From positions 6,660,861 through 6,724,860 of the forward strand of contig CM020501.1 in assembly GCA_009823395.1 (NCBI GenBank): 64,000 bases of DNA, written 5' to 3'. Every line of letters begins with the position of its first letter. Positions within the stretch are counted from its first letter, which is position 1. This DNA comes from Thamnaconus septentrionalis. Lineage: Eukaryota > Chordata > Actinopteri > Tetraodontiformes > Monacanthidae. The notes below the pieces were generated by a model that searched no databases, was not told where the DNA came from, and saw nothing but the letters and a program-made list of their open reading frames with translations. Positions 44,270 to 58,220 of this stretch are shown here, in pieces. The translations under genes and the position numbers were made by a program.

Positions 44270-47200
44270 TGTGGTTGTTTTTTACATACACAGTCTCAGA
44301 TCACATAATATAGAAATGATGCGTCCCTGGTACTACAATGTTACATTCCAGGCGAGTTATGATTGGTCATGTTGTTTCATCTCTGTTGATCCTCACCTAG
44401 AAGCCATTAAAAAGTATCGCAGTATGAGGGATTAACTTTTTAATAAATAAATGTTTGACCATTTGCGAGTGGAGAACTGCCTGGTTCACCTGGTGTGATC
44501 GATCGTCAACAAGTAAACACACATGTCTGGTCCTCATGAGAGACTGTTGTTCATAGGAGGAAAGAATGAACATGTTTGATCCTCTAAAATAAGAAATGTT
44601 CTTTTTTTTCGTATGAAAAGAAACCCTTATAGGTAATACAAGTCAAGACTCACAGAAAAGCAGCACAGCACTTTTGATCACCTTTTTTATTTCTAAAATC
44701 TGACTTCCTTCGGTGTGGAATGTATGTCGAGATTATATCACAGCAGGAATTAAATGCATCCACGCTGCACGCAGTCAAGCTAACCGACGGGACATATAAT
44801 TTCCAACTGCGCTTTTCCACAAATTGCATCATTACCAAGTAGCAAATTTGGCAAATGTGGAATTGCTGTGGCAGCAGATGCAGGTGGATGAACAAACGTC
44901 AATGTGTTTGAAGTGAGACTGCGTCTTTAAGTGCCTCTGAGATTGAGTTGGAAAGCGAAAATTCTGCCAGAGTTGGAGGTCACGCTCATCAGGCGGCGGA
45001 ACACGGTGAAGATGGCCATCGGAGACACAACGGCAGACATGTGGGAACTGGTCCAACAGGTCTGATGTGAACCGGTGCAACTATAAGAGGCCGCACACAA
45101 ACAGCTTTAAACGGTCACTCAGGCAGACGGTGTGTCTGCGCCGCGCTGGATTAAAGAGAGAGAGCAGCAGGAGCACGCCGACGTATCGCCGTATCTCCCA
45201 TCAGGCTTTGCTTGTTGGCGACACAACGAGCACAGGATATTGGGGGGCGGAGCTTTTCACTCACAGCTTTTTATACATGGACTTTTTGAAATTCACATTT
45301 GAAGATGCTTTGTCGCTAAAACAGAATGCACACGTGGATGTCTACTGTTAAAAAAAACGTTTTCTATGTTTCTTCCATCATGTCATCTTTCCCAGTAAAT
45401 GTACTGCTTCATAACCGAGGTGCGTTTGCCAGTCTGAGTTCAAAGGGAACACGATCCACGACGTCACCGTTTCTTTGACCGTTTACAAATTGAAATTGCT
45501 TTCTGCCGCACAGTTTCAATCTTTCACACTCAATATTGCGTTTCGGTTTCTTCTCCGATCAGTTTCAAACTGGTGTTTTCGCTTCACAAATCTGGAAAGG
45601 TGAAACCGAATGAGCGGCAGCTTTAAGTGAGTGGGTAAAAAGTCTCAGGTGTAAGCTCTGTGTCTAACACCACATCACTGCTGGACAAGTGTGTTTCTGC
45701 TGTTTCACAGTCCAACGGTGTCCCAGTTGATCGCTGTGTTTTCTATGAACTCATCAACTGGAAGCTCGTGGAAACAAAAACAGAAAAATAAAACGTGAGC
45801 ATCTCTAGATGTGTGTCAGCCCCGCAGGGCACATGGGCTTGCTGACGGATGAAGCCAGCCAGGGTGTCTGTTTGACAGAGGGGAAAAAAAAACGTAACCA
45901 GCTGGCAGCACAAATACACACCCGGTCAGCCGCATCAAAATCAACATCTGACAGGTTTTCATTTTGAACTGTGTGTTAAAAGATCACTTGAAGCTGTTTT
46001 TAAAGGGATCCTGTGCTGGTCTTGTGTAACTCTGTAAAGCTAAAGCTTTGTGTGTGTGTGTGCGTGCGCGCGTGCGTGTCTTGAATTGTGCATAAGAATG
46101 CTGCCCTGCCTGAAAGGCTTTAATTGTGAGAACAAGGATCACTCACTTCTATCACTTCCTCATTTGAAAGGGTCACCTGACATCTTGAATCTGGTGACAG
46201 CCAATCACAGTGGAAACGACCAACAGTAATGACTCAGCACATTAATAAAGCCACAGGAGAGCCTTTCTAGCCACACACACACACACACATGCGCGCACCC
46301 ACACGCACACAACACACTGGATCAGCTACATTTTTTCCCCTATCCCGATGAAAGAAGTTTCCCCTTTTGCCTAGAATCTGGTCAGCTGACACCCTGGTCA
46401 TGTGAGCTGCCGCCAACCAATGGCAACGCAGGGGGCTCTGTGTGTTCAGGTGCTACAATCACAAGCAAGGTCAAGGCGACAAGGAGACAGACACAGACTC
46501 AAAGCGACTATTTCAGGGAAACGAAGGCATCGCGGGCGAACGGGCAGAGTCATCGTGCTGACGGCCGAACCGCACGGAGGCCACTTATTATCCTCCGTAA
46601 CCACCGCTACGTCAACAAGTGCGCCTGTTATCTCTCCCACCTGTGGGAGAGAGCTCTGACTGATCATGTGGTGGAGTAAAACCAGCGTGAGGCTGCAATA
46701 ACAGAATGATGGAAACACATGAGAAGAGGTTTCGTCACAAGTGGGATTTCTGCCGTCCGAAAAAAACAGGTGCTTTGAAAGAGGCTTTAAACGTATCGCA
46801 GCAGCAGCAGCAGCAGTGTTTCTCCCAAAGTACTGCCATAGCTCAAACTTTATTGACTCAAGGTTACAATGAATGTCATTTGTGGTCATAATGTATGTAT
46901 TAGTGTTGGACATTTTTGCTTTTCTCAAAGTAATTTGTTGTAAAAGTCAAATATAAAACCTATTCCTGGACCTTTAGCACCCCAGAATCAAACGGAACAG
47001 CCTCGTAGTGCCTTATCCAAAAAAAGAAAACTATTATTACAGAAAGCTATTATCAGTGCCCTTTATGACATCAAAAAAGGCTGAACAATACTCACTAACT
47101 GGCAGATTATTACATAGATTGTTGTAAGAAAACGTTAGTGCAATGTACATTTGTCAAATAAATAATCAAAATGGGAACTTTAAATCTGAATCTGAAATCT

Positions 47201-47474
47201 AAAATCTAAATCTGCTGTCTAAAAAGATATCAAATGAGTGTATCTGAACATGTGTTCACGGGATCGTACATGAAATATCCAGTTGTGTGTGGAACGGTGT
47301 GCGCAAGCGAAAAGGGGAAATGCATTTTACTGTGTGCGTCGCACAGACTGTAACACAATGCAAACTGTAAATGAAGGACACGTGACTCAAAGTGCTGATT
47401 TGCGTCCTCAAGTCACACTGTCCCTCACTCCTCTGACCGCTGCGGGGATACACTTACTGGTGGAAAGGTGAGCG

Positions 47475-47481
47475 GAGAGAG

Positions 47482-47562
<81 letters not shown>
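47475..47562. repeat. (GA)n microsatellite
   Basis: A GA run with one early interruption, about 85 bp. Further GA runs lie at 47771-47804 and 48910-48949. Confidence 0.97.
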
Positions 47563-47566
<4 letters not shown>

Positions 47567-47769
47567 AGAAGCAGTTTGAGGAATGAAAAGCAAAAGGAAT
47601 TCAGCACTGCGCTCTCCCCCTTTGCGCAGATTAAGGAAACACACAATGGGCATTGTTGCTGAACAGTTTCACGTACGCCAGCCAAGCCGAAACGAAAACC
47701 AAACCGTCCAGAGGAGCCGAGTAAAACCGCTGCAACCTGTTGCGACGCACACGGGGTGAGAGAGAGATG

Positions 47770-47807
<38 letters not shown>

Positions 47808-48642
47808 GAGAGAGTGGGGAGTGAGGGATGAGCGGAGAGAAAAGTGGGAGACTCTCAGGTTCTGTTTCCTGAATAGATTCCTAGAACCATGTGACTGGCA
47901 CTGTTGGGGAGTAACGAGTTCCGTAATTTAACAACAAAATAATTGTAATCAGTTACATAACTGAAAAAAATGTGTCATTAAATTATAGTGACTTGTTGAA
48001 TCATTCAGCGCCGTCCTTTTCCGTTTCCCTCCACGGAGGAAAGTTTGATACTATCCTGCAGCTTCAAATTGGTTCTCCCGTCAAGTTTCGCAATTGCAGC
48101 GCCCCCTACCATTCGCCTGCCAATTGAATTGTCTTTCTCTGTTTTGAGCGCCGCTGGAAGCTCAACACTGTCAAGTCTGAACTGTTGAGAATTTGGAAAA
48201 TGTATCAAAATCTAATCAAATGAAATTAGCTCCATTACTTTGATGAAGTACTTGAAACAGTTACACTACTGTTACATTTTCAACAGCTTCGCTTGCAACT
48301 GTATTACATTTGCAAATGACTCTTCCCATCACTGGTGACTGGGGGCCTCAGGTGTGTTTGAGGATGGAGATCCAGTGCAGCACCAGGAGCTTCGGTCTCT
48401 GTCGCCGCTACTCTTCCCTCCTCCCTCTCTCCCTCTCTCTCTCTCACACACACGCACCTTGCCTCTTGGCCCACTGTCCAGACAACCAGCCCATTGTGCG
48501 TGTGCTAACAGGTATGCAGGGAAGAGTCCGATTGAGACCAGGAGCAGCTCAGCACACAGCACATTCACCTTTTTGCCTCCATATTTTGAAAAAATAAAAT
48601 GACAAAAAAGGTTTTTTACGTTACAGCTAAAAAAAAAAAGTA

Positions 48643-48690
48643 TCCTCCTCCTCCTCCTCCTCCTCCTCCTCCTCCTCCTCCTCCTCCTCC
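48643..48690. repeat. (TCC)n microsatellite
   Basis: A perfect trinucleotide run of about 48 bp. Related (TCC)n tracts occur at 50392-50440 and 54477-54503. Confidence 0.97.
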
Positions 48691-48905
48691 GTATCCTCCC
48701 CCACCACCTCCTGCCATCCGATGATAAAACCGAGCATATGCGTGTGTGTGAGTGTGTGTAATGTTGAGAGATGAGCTAGAAAAAGTGCACCTCGCTAAAG
48801 AGGGCGAAAGGGATGGCGGAGGAAAAAAACCACACCGGTGAAATGAAGCGGAATAACAGCATTAGAGTACGTGCAGGCTGAAGGAGTGGAGGAGAGTGGG
48901 AGGAG

Positions 48906-48953
<48 letters not shown>

Positions 48954-49322
48954 GAGAGTTCAGCCGTGTCGATGTCTTTTTTTCTCTCTCCTTCTTCTTC
49001 TTCTTGTTTAGTTTTTTTCCCCCTCAGTCCTACGGCCGCCCAGCAGGGGGCCGAGGTGGACGGTTCGCCCAGGGGTCAGAGGTCACTTAACAAGGGGGAG
49101 GAGGGGCAGAGGAGTGTTGATGCAGCCTTTCACAGTGAGTGGATGTCACCTGTTTACACACTCAACAGCGTGCACTCCCCCTCCCTCCCCCTTCTGCTCC
49201 CCCCAGCGCAGGGACGCTTGCACAACATCATCTCCTCCTCGCCGAAGCACCAGAGCCACTGGTGCGTTGCGCCGGCGAGGAGGCGTGAAGGCGTGAAGGC
49301 CGTCCTCGCTGGGCACTGTCCT

Positions 49323-49382
49323 CGCAACGCAACGCAACGCAACGTAACCTAACCTAACCTAACCTAACCTAACCTAACCTAA
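49323..49382. repeat. (CGCAA)n-(AACCT)n pentamer array
   Basis: Four CGCAA units pass into seven perfect AACCT units (TTAGG on the minus strand). The shared 5-bp register shows that one array evolved into the other. Confidence 0.95.
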
Positions 49383-49389
49383 CGTGACC

Positions 49390-51926
49390 TGAGCGACGTC
49401 GGGGCTGATGTTAAAGCGACGGCTCAGGAAAGTGAAATAATTACAGCTTCAGGGCCTAAAATAAGAGTCCCACTCCAGTCACTTTTAAACTTTTAAACAC
49501 TTTTTTAACAACACTCACAAAAAATGTATTTAAAAAAAATCTATTATCCTGATTCGGGTGGAATTTTACCCACAATGCACTTCAGCCTTCGCAGCTGAAC
49601 TGAGCTAAACTTTCTGTCAACTTTAGAACGCACGTGTCCAGCTGTTCAATGTGTCTATACTGATTGCATAACGGGTCGTTTTCCAACAAGTCAATAAGGT
49701 GTAACAATCACAAAACCCAAGTGTCCCTGAATGCACCATTGTACGCTCTGGTTCGATGGAGGTTTGTATTTATTCATTCATGCCGTTCACATTTTGACAT
49801 CTAGAGACCAAGTCGACACACAACAGAAAGGTCACGTGACAAGTTATTGAGACACTTTTTTTTTCTTTTTTGGAGGTGGGTGGGGTACAATCGTTCAATT
49901 TGTTACTCAATACCAATCTAAATTTTCTGAACATGCAGCAAGCATATTTTAAAATGTTTTTTATATCAAACAGGGTGACATTTTAGTGACAATAATATAT
50001 GTATGTATATTTTTTTTAGCTTAATGAAAAATTATGAAACCCCCATAAACTTCGCTTTGACTCTTTCAGGGAGTCTCATTGGTTAATTTTGGTTGGGAGG
50101 GGTCCATCCGTCCCCCCGGACCCTCTGTATTTCGCACACTGGCTACACCCATCGCTGTTATCCCTGTTATTTCAGTAAACACTACTGTAGAACTTCTACT
50201 ACAATTAATTTTTTACATCTTCCAGTAATGTCCTCCCAAAGAGTCGAACACCCTCAACCACTTGTGAGTGGTGTATCTCGGTAAACAGGCCGAGGTGAGT
50301 GAGAGCATCTGAGCTCTTTGTTTTCATTGGAAACAAATTCACACCTGGATTCCATTCCAAAACAAACTGTATGTTCTAAATCAGTTTGGACACCTCCTCC
50401 TCCTCCTCCTCCTCCTCCTCCCCCTCTTCCTCCTCCTCCTCTTTCTCCTTCTCCACCCCCGCTCCTCTCCGGGGCCAGTTTGTCTTCAGGCCAAAGCGCA
50501 CGACCTCTCAGGGCCCCCCCTCGCACCCTCACGTCACTGCGCTCTGTGTCATCATGATGACAACAACACAATGAGTAGCAGGTTTTTGACGACGCAGCGG
50601 ACAAACACATTCCCAAGTTAATGGACGACACACACTTAAAAACAGGCCAGTGTATGAATTCGTAATTGAACACATCGATATGAGGTTTCAGGTGCAAAAA
50701 CCATTTTGTCTGTAGAGACAAGTGATTTTTTTCCCCTTCTTTTCTGGCAGTGAGTTGCCAAGCGACACGTATCAGGTGTTTGTTTCGTTTGCGGTCAGTT
50801 GTTTTCTCCCTGCAAACAATCTGCTGCAGGGCCTCGAAATGGAATTGATCCAAGACGGCGTCTTATTCTTTTTGTTTGTTGCCTATCAGAGCGCGATTGT
50901 TGTTTTCGTGTTCGTCGGAATTCCTCCCCGCCCCCCGTGTTCCAGAAAAGAAACACTTCCAATTGATCCATGTGTTAAAAAAAAAAAACACCCTAAAATT
51001 TATGCCAACGTGTTAGCAAAATAAACTGAAACTGAAGTCAAACGTTCAGACGAACCAAAGCCGACTTGGATTACAGAACATCCATCCCATGCCGAGCGAA
51101 GGACAGCGCGAGGGGATCTTGAGTGTAAAGCGATGGGTTTGTGCGGCCGCCTGCTGAGGCGACCCTCCGACCTGTGGGTAACAACAGGTGACGGAGGCCA
51201 GGTGACGTGAGGCTGACACACAGCCTCTAATGGAGGAGGTCTGAGGCGGCGGTTTGGTCAGCAAAGTGCCATGAGAATGTACCAGTTAGGACACAGTTAC
51301 ACTGATCATTAGCACAGAAAAGCAAAGAGTGGTGGAGCAGACGTGAACAAGTGGCCAAATTTAGAGCAGCTTGACTGTTTCGAACAAGGAGGTGATACGA
51401 GCAAGCAGCACTTTTAACTAGCGTGGGGAATAAGTGGCTAATGGGAATATGGGAATGTTCTGCTTATTATTGGCCCATGATGAGTCTGTCTTCTGGCTGA
51501 ATCTGTAATACATCCTTACTTTGTTTTATCGAAAGATGCTTAATCAACGCTCATTATCCCCGCTGCACACAGCATATACTGCCACATTGTAAAAGTGAGT
51601 CTCCACTCGGACGAGAAAAGAGCGCAAATTATTTTACTTCAAACAAAATAAATATTAAATGAATCCAATTCAGCATTTACTTCATTTTCGTACCCATTTT
51701 ATCCTCCCTTCCTCTGCCATCCAGAGTTGTGCCTGATAATAGAGGTCTGTGTGTGTGTGTGTGTGTGTGTTGGAGGGAGTGAGAGAGGGGGAAGAATGTG
51801 ACCATTGTGCTTTCCAGGTATGTGTTTGTGACAAACAGAAAGGGAGAGGGAGAGAGAGGCTGATCAGATCCTATTACAGGTGTTTCATAAACAATACAAA
51901 AGTGCCTACACCCCCCCCCTCCCCAC

Positions 51927-51967
<41 letters not shown>

Positions 51968-53034
51968 AGACAACACCTGCACTCTGCAGGCTGGTGCTCT
52001 GCCTCCGTCGTGGTGGATTAGACTCGTAGCTTTGTGTCGCGCACTCACACGTACATACACACACGGTGGACTAAATCTTTGCTTCCCCATTATGAGCATG
52101 AGATGATCATGTGACAGTCATGTGACACGACAACACTAAGTTCGCAAGCCTTTGTGCGCGTGCAAGTTTTCTCTTCCACATGTTTGAGGTCTGAGGTATT
52201 TTGATTTCCTGCTTTTACCAAAAATAACACACACACACACACACACACTTGGCCTTTGACACCCTGAGCTGAGCAGACAGAGCTCCTCCACCTAGGATGT
52301 TGTCTGTCTGGCTGTAGCGACAGCAGACCCACTGAGGATACCACCAAGGTCAAAGCCACACAGTTTAAACAAAAAAAGTGGCGATGGAAATTCCTGTCTT
52401 GGATAACCATTTGTTCCTTTTGCAAGCGCGGAACGCGACGCAGCGAGACGGTTATCGCTCTGAAGCAAAAAAAAAAAACCCTCACCTCTTGAACCCTCTT
52501 GTGCAAGCGGTGACAAATATGCCGTCACCACCTAAAAAAGGCTGAGTGACAGCAGTGTTTGATTAATAACCAGAGTGAATGAGCCGCTAAGCCTGGGATC
52601 TATACTTGGGTTCTCTTTTTAGCATGCAAAGAAACTCGGTTCATCACTTTATCAGGTCTTACCAGCGCTTCAGCAGACGCAGGCACACACACACACCCTG
52701 AGCACACCTCCAACTAATGGATGTATTTACAGTACTCAAAGGGAGGCCTTTGATTGAGCGCTCTCACAAAGGCACAGAGTGATGAATAATGGGCAACTCC
52801 CTGTCAGATAACTGCCACTAAGTGGAGAGTTTCGAAAATAAAATCACACTTGCAGAAAGTGGAAGAAAGGAGACTACACTGTGTGTGACAGACTACACAG
52901 GGTGGCACGTGTGCTTGCGCAAGTTAAAAAAAAAAAGAAGAAGAAGAAGAAACAGAGGAAAAAAACACGCGCAAAGCTAAATCTACGTTTGTACAAAAAC
53001 AAGACACCCAAGGCTAACTGGCGCCCTGCTCGAC

Positions 53035-53084
<50 letters not shown>

Positions 53085-53108
53085 GAACGACTAAACAGCA
53101 ACTGATCT

Positions 53109-53139
<31 letters not shown>

Positions 53140-53230
53140 TCAAGCTACACAAATAAACAGCAAGCCCCCGTCCTGCGACCTTGCAGTGAAGGTTACAGCA
53201 GTCAGTCGGGTCAATGTGAGCACTGGACCA
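49390..53230. other. Gene-poor stretch
   Basis: No coding exon recognised. It contains (TCC)n at 50392-50440, (CA)n at 51932-51965, 52228-52248, 53041-53082 and 53111-53139, and scattered homopolymers. Confidence 0.4.
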
Positions 53231-53266
53231 GCTGAAGAAATGTCCTTCCAGATACCCACTGTGCCT

Positions 53267-53268
<2 letters not shown>

Positions 53269-53317
<49 letters not shown>
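53269..53317. repeat. (GT)n microsatellite
   Basis: A perfect GT run of about 48 bp. Confidence 0.97.
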
Positions 53318-53318
<1 letters not shown>

Positions 53319-53339
53319 AAGTTGAGTGGTTGCCGCCGC

Positions 53340-54366
53340 ATGCGTGTGCATCTCCAGGTGAGAAAACACGCTCTCCGTACTGGAGCGGTCGGAGCGCAGC
53401 AGTGAAGTGTTTGGAGGGAGACGGAGAGCGGCTGACCTGCGGGGATGATGGGACGTGTAGTCTCAGCGTCACTCTGGGGTCTTCAGGCGGAGGCGACTCT
53501 CCAGCTTGTCACTGTCTCATCTTCCTTCTTCTTCTTCTTCTTCTTCTTCTTCTTCTCTCCTCCTCAGCCCGCTCTGTCAGGCTCTTCCCGGCCTCTCCTT
53601 CGCTGGCGAGGCACTTCCTGTCTTCAGTGACAGGTTCCCCCAAAGTGCAATCAGCAGAGGTCTCTCTCTCACAGACACACACTGACCGAGAGGGAACGAG
53701 AGAGAGAAGAGAGTCAGAGAGGGAGGGAGGGGGGATAAGTCAGAGTTTCTGTTCTTCTTTTGGGTTTTTTTGGATTCTGACTCAGATCCTCTCCTCTCGC
53801 CCCAGTCACGACAGCACTCGTAGATGCAGCAAAAGGCGAAAGAGTGAGAGAGGAGGAGGAGGAGGCAGAGTTGGAGGTGGAGGTAGAGGAGGAGGAGGAG
53901 GAGATTGTACAAGGTCTGGAGGTGGAGGAGAGAGAGAGAGAGAGGAGGGAAGAGAAGGGAGGGGGGGGAGTGGTGAAGGTGGAAGAGTTTGAAGTGAAGA
54001 GAGAAGCTGGTGGGGGTGAGGCTGGGTGAGGGAGCCAGGGGGGAGGAATGGCAGCGGTAATTAGTGAGTCTGTACCTGACTCTCACTGACATAAGCCCCA
54101 CATTCCTCAGAGGAGAGAGGAGGGGAGGCGAGGAAGGCAAAGAAGCAACAACAACAACAACAGCAACAACAAAACAATAGATGGGGGAAAAGAAATACAG
54201 TAGCGTCTCGAGCTGGCGGCTCCCCTCCTCCGCCTCCTCCGTCATCACCACCACCGCCCAGAAAACGAGCGGCTCGGAGCCTCACCGGAAGGTGCTGCTC
54301 GCCGCCGGCCGACGCGAATCCTCTCACAGCCAGGCAGAACCTCCAGGACGCTTCCTCCCTGCCTTC

Positions 54367-54414
<48 letters not shown>

Positions 54415-54900
54415 CACGGCGCTGAAACTCGCCAAACCTGAATCCAACTGCCCTGATCCACCAGCAGCAGCAGCAGCCTCCTCCTCCTCCTCCTCCTCCT
54501 CCACCTCCCAGTCATTCCGAATGGGAACTGCTATCCTGCTGTGCCCCCAATTCATTCACAAACGCGCGCGCGCACGCACGTAAAATCCCCCGCCAACCCC
54601 ACCACCCTGGCTGGCGTGACGTCGCCTTTCCTCTCCGTCCGACCCCGCCCGTATAATGACAACTTTGCGTAATGACAACTTTTGCGTCTTCTTTTTTTCT
54701 CTCTTTGCTGTCAAGCGGCGCAGCGCAGCGCAGGAGGGTTGAAACCGGGAACACGTGGTCGATGGGAGAGTCGCACGCAGTGGCGCACTGGTTCGACTGG
54801 TGTTCCTCCTGCAGCTCCTCGCCCTCCGTCTCTTACCACCACCACCACCACCACCACCCACTGCTCAGGCTGCTGCTGTTCGACCTGTTTGATCATGCAG
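53340..54900. promoter_or_regulatory. GC- and purine-rich, CpG-containing block, possible distal promoter
   Basis: This is the only GC-rich, CpG-containing block between 37 and 59 kb. It mixes (TTC)n (53524-53556), GGA-rich purine tracts (53845-54025), (CT)n (54370-54411) and CpG clusters (54215-54320, 54563-54620). It is a candidate for a distant rbm47 promoter and non-coding first exon (minus strand), because rbm47 must have an upstream exon. This is an inference from composition only. Confidence 0.25.
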
Positions 54901-54956
54901 GGCCGGTCCGGCTCTCCATACCTCCTTCTCCGCTCTCTGTTTGCTTACCTGACGGT

Positions 54957-54959
<3 letters not shown>

Positions 54960-55021
<62 letters not shown>
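54960..55021. repeat. (GT)n microsatellite
   Basis: A perfect GT run of about 62 bp. (CA)n runs follow at 55201-55238 and 55265-55287. Confidence 0.97.
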
Positions 55022-55023
<2 letters not shown>

Positions 55024-55198
55024 GGTATCCTTCCTCCTTCCTTCCTGAAATCAGGTGCAACGACTTTTTCTTTGGAGGGGGGGGTTGCACCCCGACCCCA
55101 CCCACCTGCAGTTGTCAAGAGTAACGCACAGCACTGCCCTGCTGCACACCGAGGACAGAAGTGAGAAGTGGGGAAGCTGGATTTCTGTTTAGAGTAGC

Positions 55199-55239
<41 letters not shown>

Positions 55240-55257
55240 TCATTTAGTCAAAGTCTT

Positions 55258-55288
<31 letters not shown>

Positions 55289-55329
55289 TTTAGATGAAGT
55301 CTCTCTCACACACACAGGCCGAGTAGGAA

Positions 55330-56845
55330 ACTTCTCAGTGTGTGACTTTGTGTGTGTAGGAAACTGAGATTGAGTCAGACGTGCTCGCACAGAGAAATAA
55401 GGTTTCAACACAGCGGCTGAGTGGAGGAGGGGGTGGAGGGAGGTGGAGGAGAGGAGGCTGCCGTCGTTGGACGTGTTGCTCAATACATTTTCACTTTAAT
55501 GCTTATTTAACAGAACTCGGTGGGCCCTCAAACGACTGGGAAATGAGGAAGTTTTTGTGTGTGACTAAGTTTCAATAACTGCACAATGAGTAGGAACTGC
55601 TCTTATCTTTAGCCACCTTTAAAAAAAAATGAACAATAAAAATGACAGAAGACTTGACTCCTACTCCCCACTCACTGTTTCCCACTTTGATCACTGGTAG
55701 AGAGTACAGGGTGTTAAGCCAGAGGCCAGATTCACCCGGGACAAAGTGTTTATGCGCAGGATAAGTTGTGTCCATTTTTAATGGAACAACTGTTTTTCTT
55801 GCATAGTTGCCTCCTTTTTTCAGGGGAATTTTTTTTTTTTATCTTCCTTAATAGTAATAATGAAAACACACTTGCAGAGACCTGCCCAAATTAATCCATC
55901 CCAGGAAGGATTGTGGCTTCTTTTGAAAGTGTACTAAGTTGCCACAGGCAGTGAGATAGCTTTGACAAGAGCTGAATAGAACTGTTTTTAAAAAACTGTG
56001 AAAGGTTCCACCACATTAGTTCCGGATCTCTCCTCTTTTATTTTAATTTTTAAAAACCTTTCATTTAAATTAGAATGGATTTTCCTTTTTACAAATGCTT
56101 TGGGTTTTTTAAAAGTGAAAAATCCATAATGAGCTTTAAACATAATTTCAACAATAACATAATAAACTGCTTCAGAAACTTAAATTAAGCTTCAGTGGAT
56201 CTGTCTTGACTGCTAATGACGACTATTCCGACTCTCTTCAGTCAAATGAAAACTGGTAGTCGACGTTTTGCAGGCACTTCCTCATACTTTGTCACAAAAG
56301 GTCAGACATTCAACTAAAGAGTCCTATAAAGTACACACTGCTTTATCATCCTGCACTTTGTGTAACAGAAAAATTGTTTACAACATGTTCATGCTGCGCT
56401 AAACTCGTAATTACGAATTAGAGTTAAGGAAAAATTTCATCACATTGTTTTTTATCGTTTTATCACAACAACCAGAACGACAAACAACTAATTTGGAATT
56501 TGCCAAAAACTGCAATCATCCCTTAATTACGGCCCTCGCGATCGCTCAGGTTTACATCAGACACACACACATACACAGGCCATGAGATGTGCACATGCAG
56601 CCTTTTTTTTCAGGGGCCGTAAACAAAAGCGCAGTCTTCCCACAATAAGCAGCTCAGATCCTGCCCTGGTTGCCGCACAAAAGACAGAGAGACCTGAGAC
56701 ACACGGAGCACAGATTCCCAGGAAAGCCCTCCGCTGCCGCTCCACAGTGTCGGGCACAGGCGCACAAAGACACTGGGGACACTATCTCTGCTCACCTGCT
56801 CACCTGTCACAAGCGGCTGCACTCAAGTCAGCTGTGGTGACACAC

Positions 56846-56879
<34 letters not shown>

Positions 56880-58220
56880 ATATATATATATCTATATATC
56901 TATCTATCTCTGATGATTCAGAAATCAAAGTTCTGCACTATTATTGATAGAATACAAACACAATATAGGGATTTACAGAACGCAGAGAAACAGGTTTGGG
57001 TTTGCGTTAACAGCTTTTCCCACAGTTCATTTTGTATCATTTCCACATTTCACCCCCCCCGCAGCTGACGCTGTTATTTAACATGCAAACTTGTTTGCGC
57101 CGCACAACACAACATTACTGCAAAAGACGTGGCTGAAATTACCGTGTTTAAGTGCGTCCGCACACTTCTGGCCACCTGGCCGTCTGAGCATTAGTGCAAG
57201 GAGGTGTGAGAGTTGCAGAAGTGACTGCGGTGGCGGCGGTGGTGTTTGTTGGTGGTGGTAGGGAAGGAACCTTCACGTCTCACTCTAAAGATTAGGGCCT
57301 TTATTGAGAAAATTCCAGGTCGGCTTACGGCCGCACGACCCGCCGTCTCCAACTGGGCCGATTATTGAATACACACAAACACACACACGCGCACACACAC
57401 ACACACAGTCGCGGCACATGGGGAGCCCTGTTGTGAGGCGACCATGATGACGCGTGTTGGATGGGATAATCACTCCAGCTGTACTCTCACACCCGTGGAG
57501 AGGCTCATTTGCCCCTTCACCAGGTCCCCCCACACACACACACACACACACACACACAGCACAGTCTCAAATCCTTTCCTCACTGTTTTATTTTTCACCA
57601 AAACAAGAATGACTTAATAAAGTTAATACATTAGCAAACAAACTTTGAGTTTAGTCTCTGTCACCGCAGTGAGGGTGTTGCTGTTAATACACTCGATAAG
57701 AGTCGCAGTCGCACTCTCTCTGTGCCAGAGAAACTGAGAAAAGTAGATTTGAAAGTGGGTCACATGACGCATGAGGAGGAGCACTGTGACTGCGTGCGCT
57801 CTGTGGTTTCTGAAGTAACGCACCAAAATGTCTCCCTCCGATGGTCTAGTGTGGTAATCGCACGGCTTTGATTTGTGGTTCTGGTGTAAAGTCCAGCTGA
57901 AGGCGGAAAGATCTAACTGGCGCGTCACGTCGTATTTCTGACTGCGACAGGAGAGAACCGGTCACAGCCGAGACGCCGAGGAACCACACTAACTGATAAC
58001 TGATTGGATGTGATCCAAAATAGGTTGAAATGACACTTTTTCATTTTAATTTTAAACAGATAATCACATACCTTTTATATCCTTGTTTTGGTCTTACCCT
58101 ATATAGCAGATGAAGATTTATTTGTAATATGTAAAACATGCTCTACATCACTACAGATCAAATAAAGGCAATTATGAACAGCTTTTCTCCAAATTATCAA
58201 ATAAATAAAATAATCTAAAA
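55330..58220. other. Gene-poor stretch
   Basis: No coding exon recognised. It contains a (TCTA)n/(TA)n array at 56846-56909 and CA runs at 57380-57406 and 57532-57558. Confidence 0.4.
56846..56909. repeat. (ATCT)n/(AT)n compound microsatellite
   Basis: About nine ATCT units, a (TA) stretch and further ATCT units. Confidence 0.95.

Noticed and set aside
49346..49380. Interstitial vertebrate telomere remnant
   Set aside because: The unit is the pentamer AACCT, not the hexamer CCCTAA, and it grades in register into CGCAA units, so local origin is more likely.
53186..54555. Long open frames on both strands in the GC- and purine-rich block
   Set aside because: They are driven by GA, GGA, TTC and GT repeats (Glu/Gly/Arg or Ser/Leu-rich) without domains.
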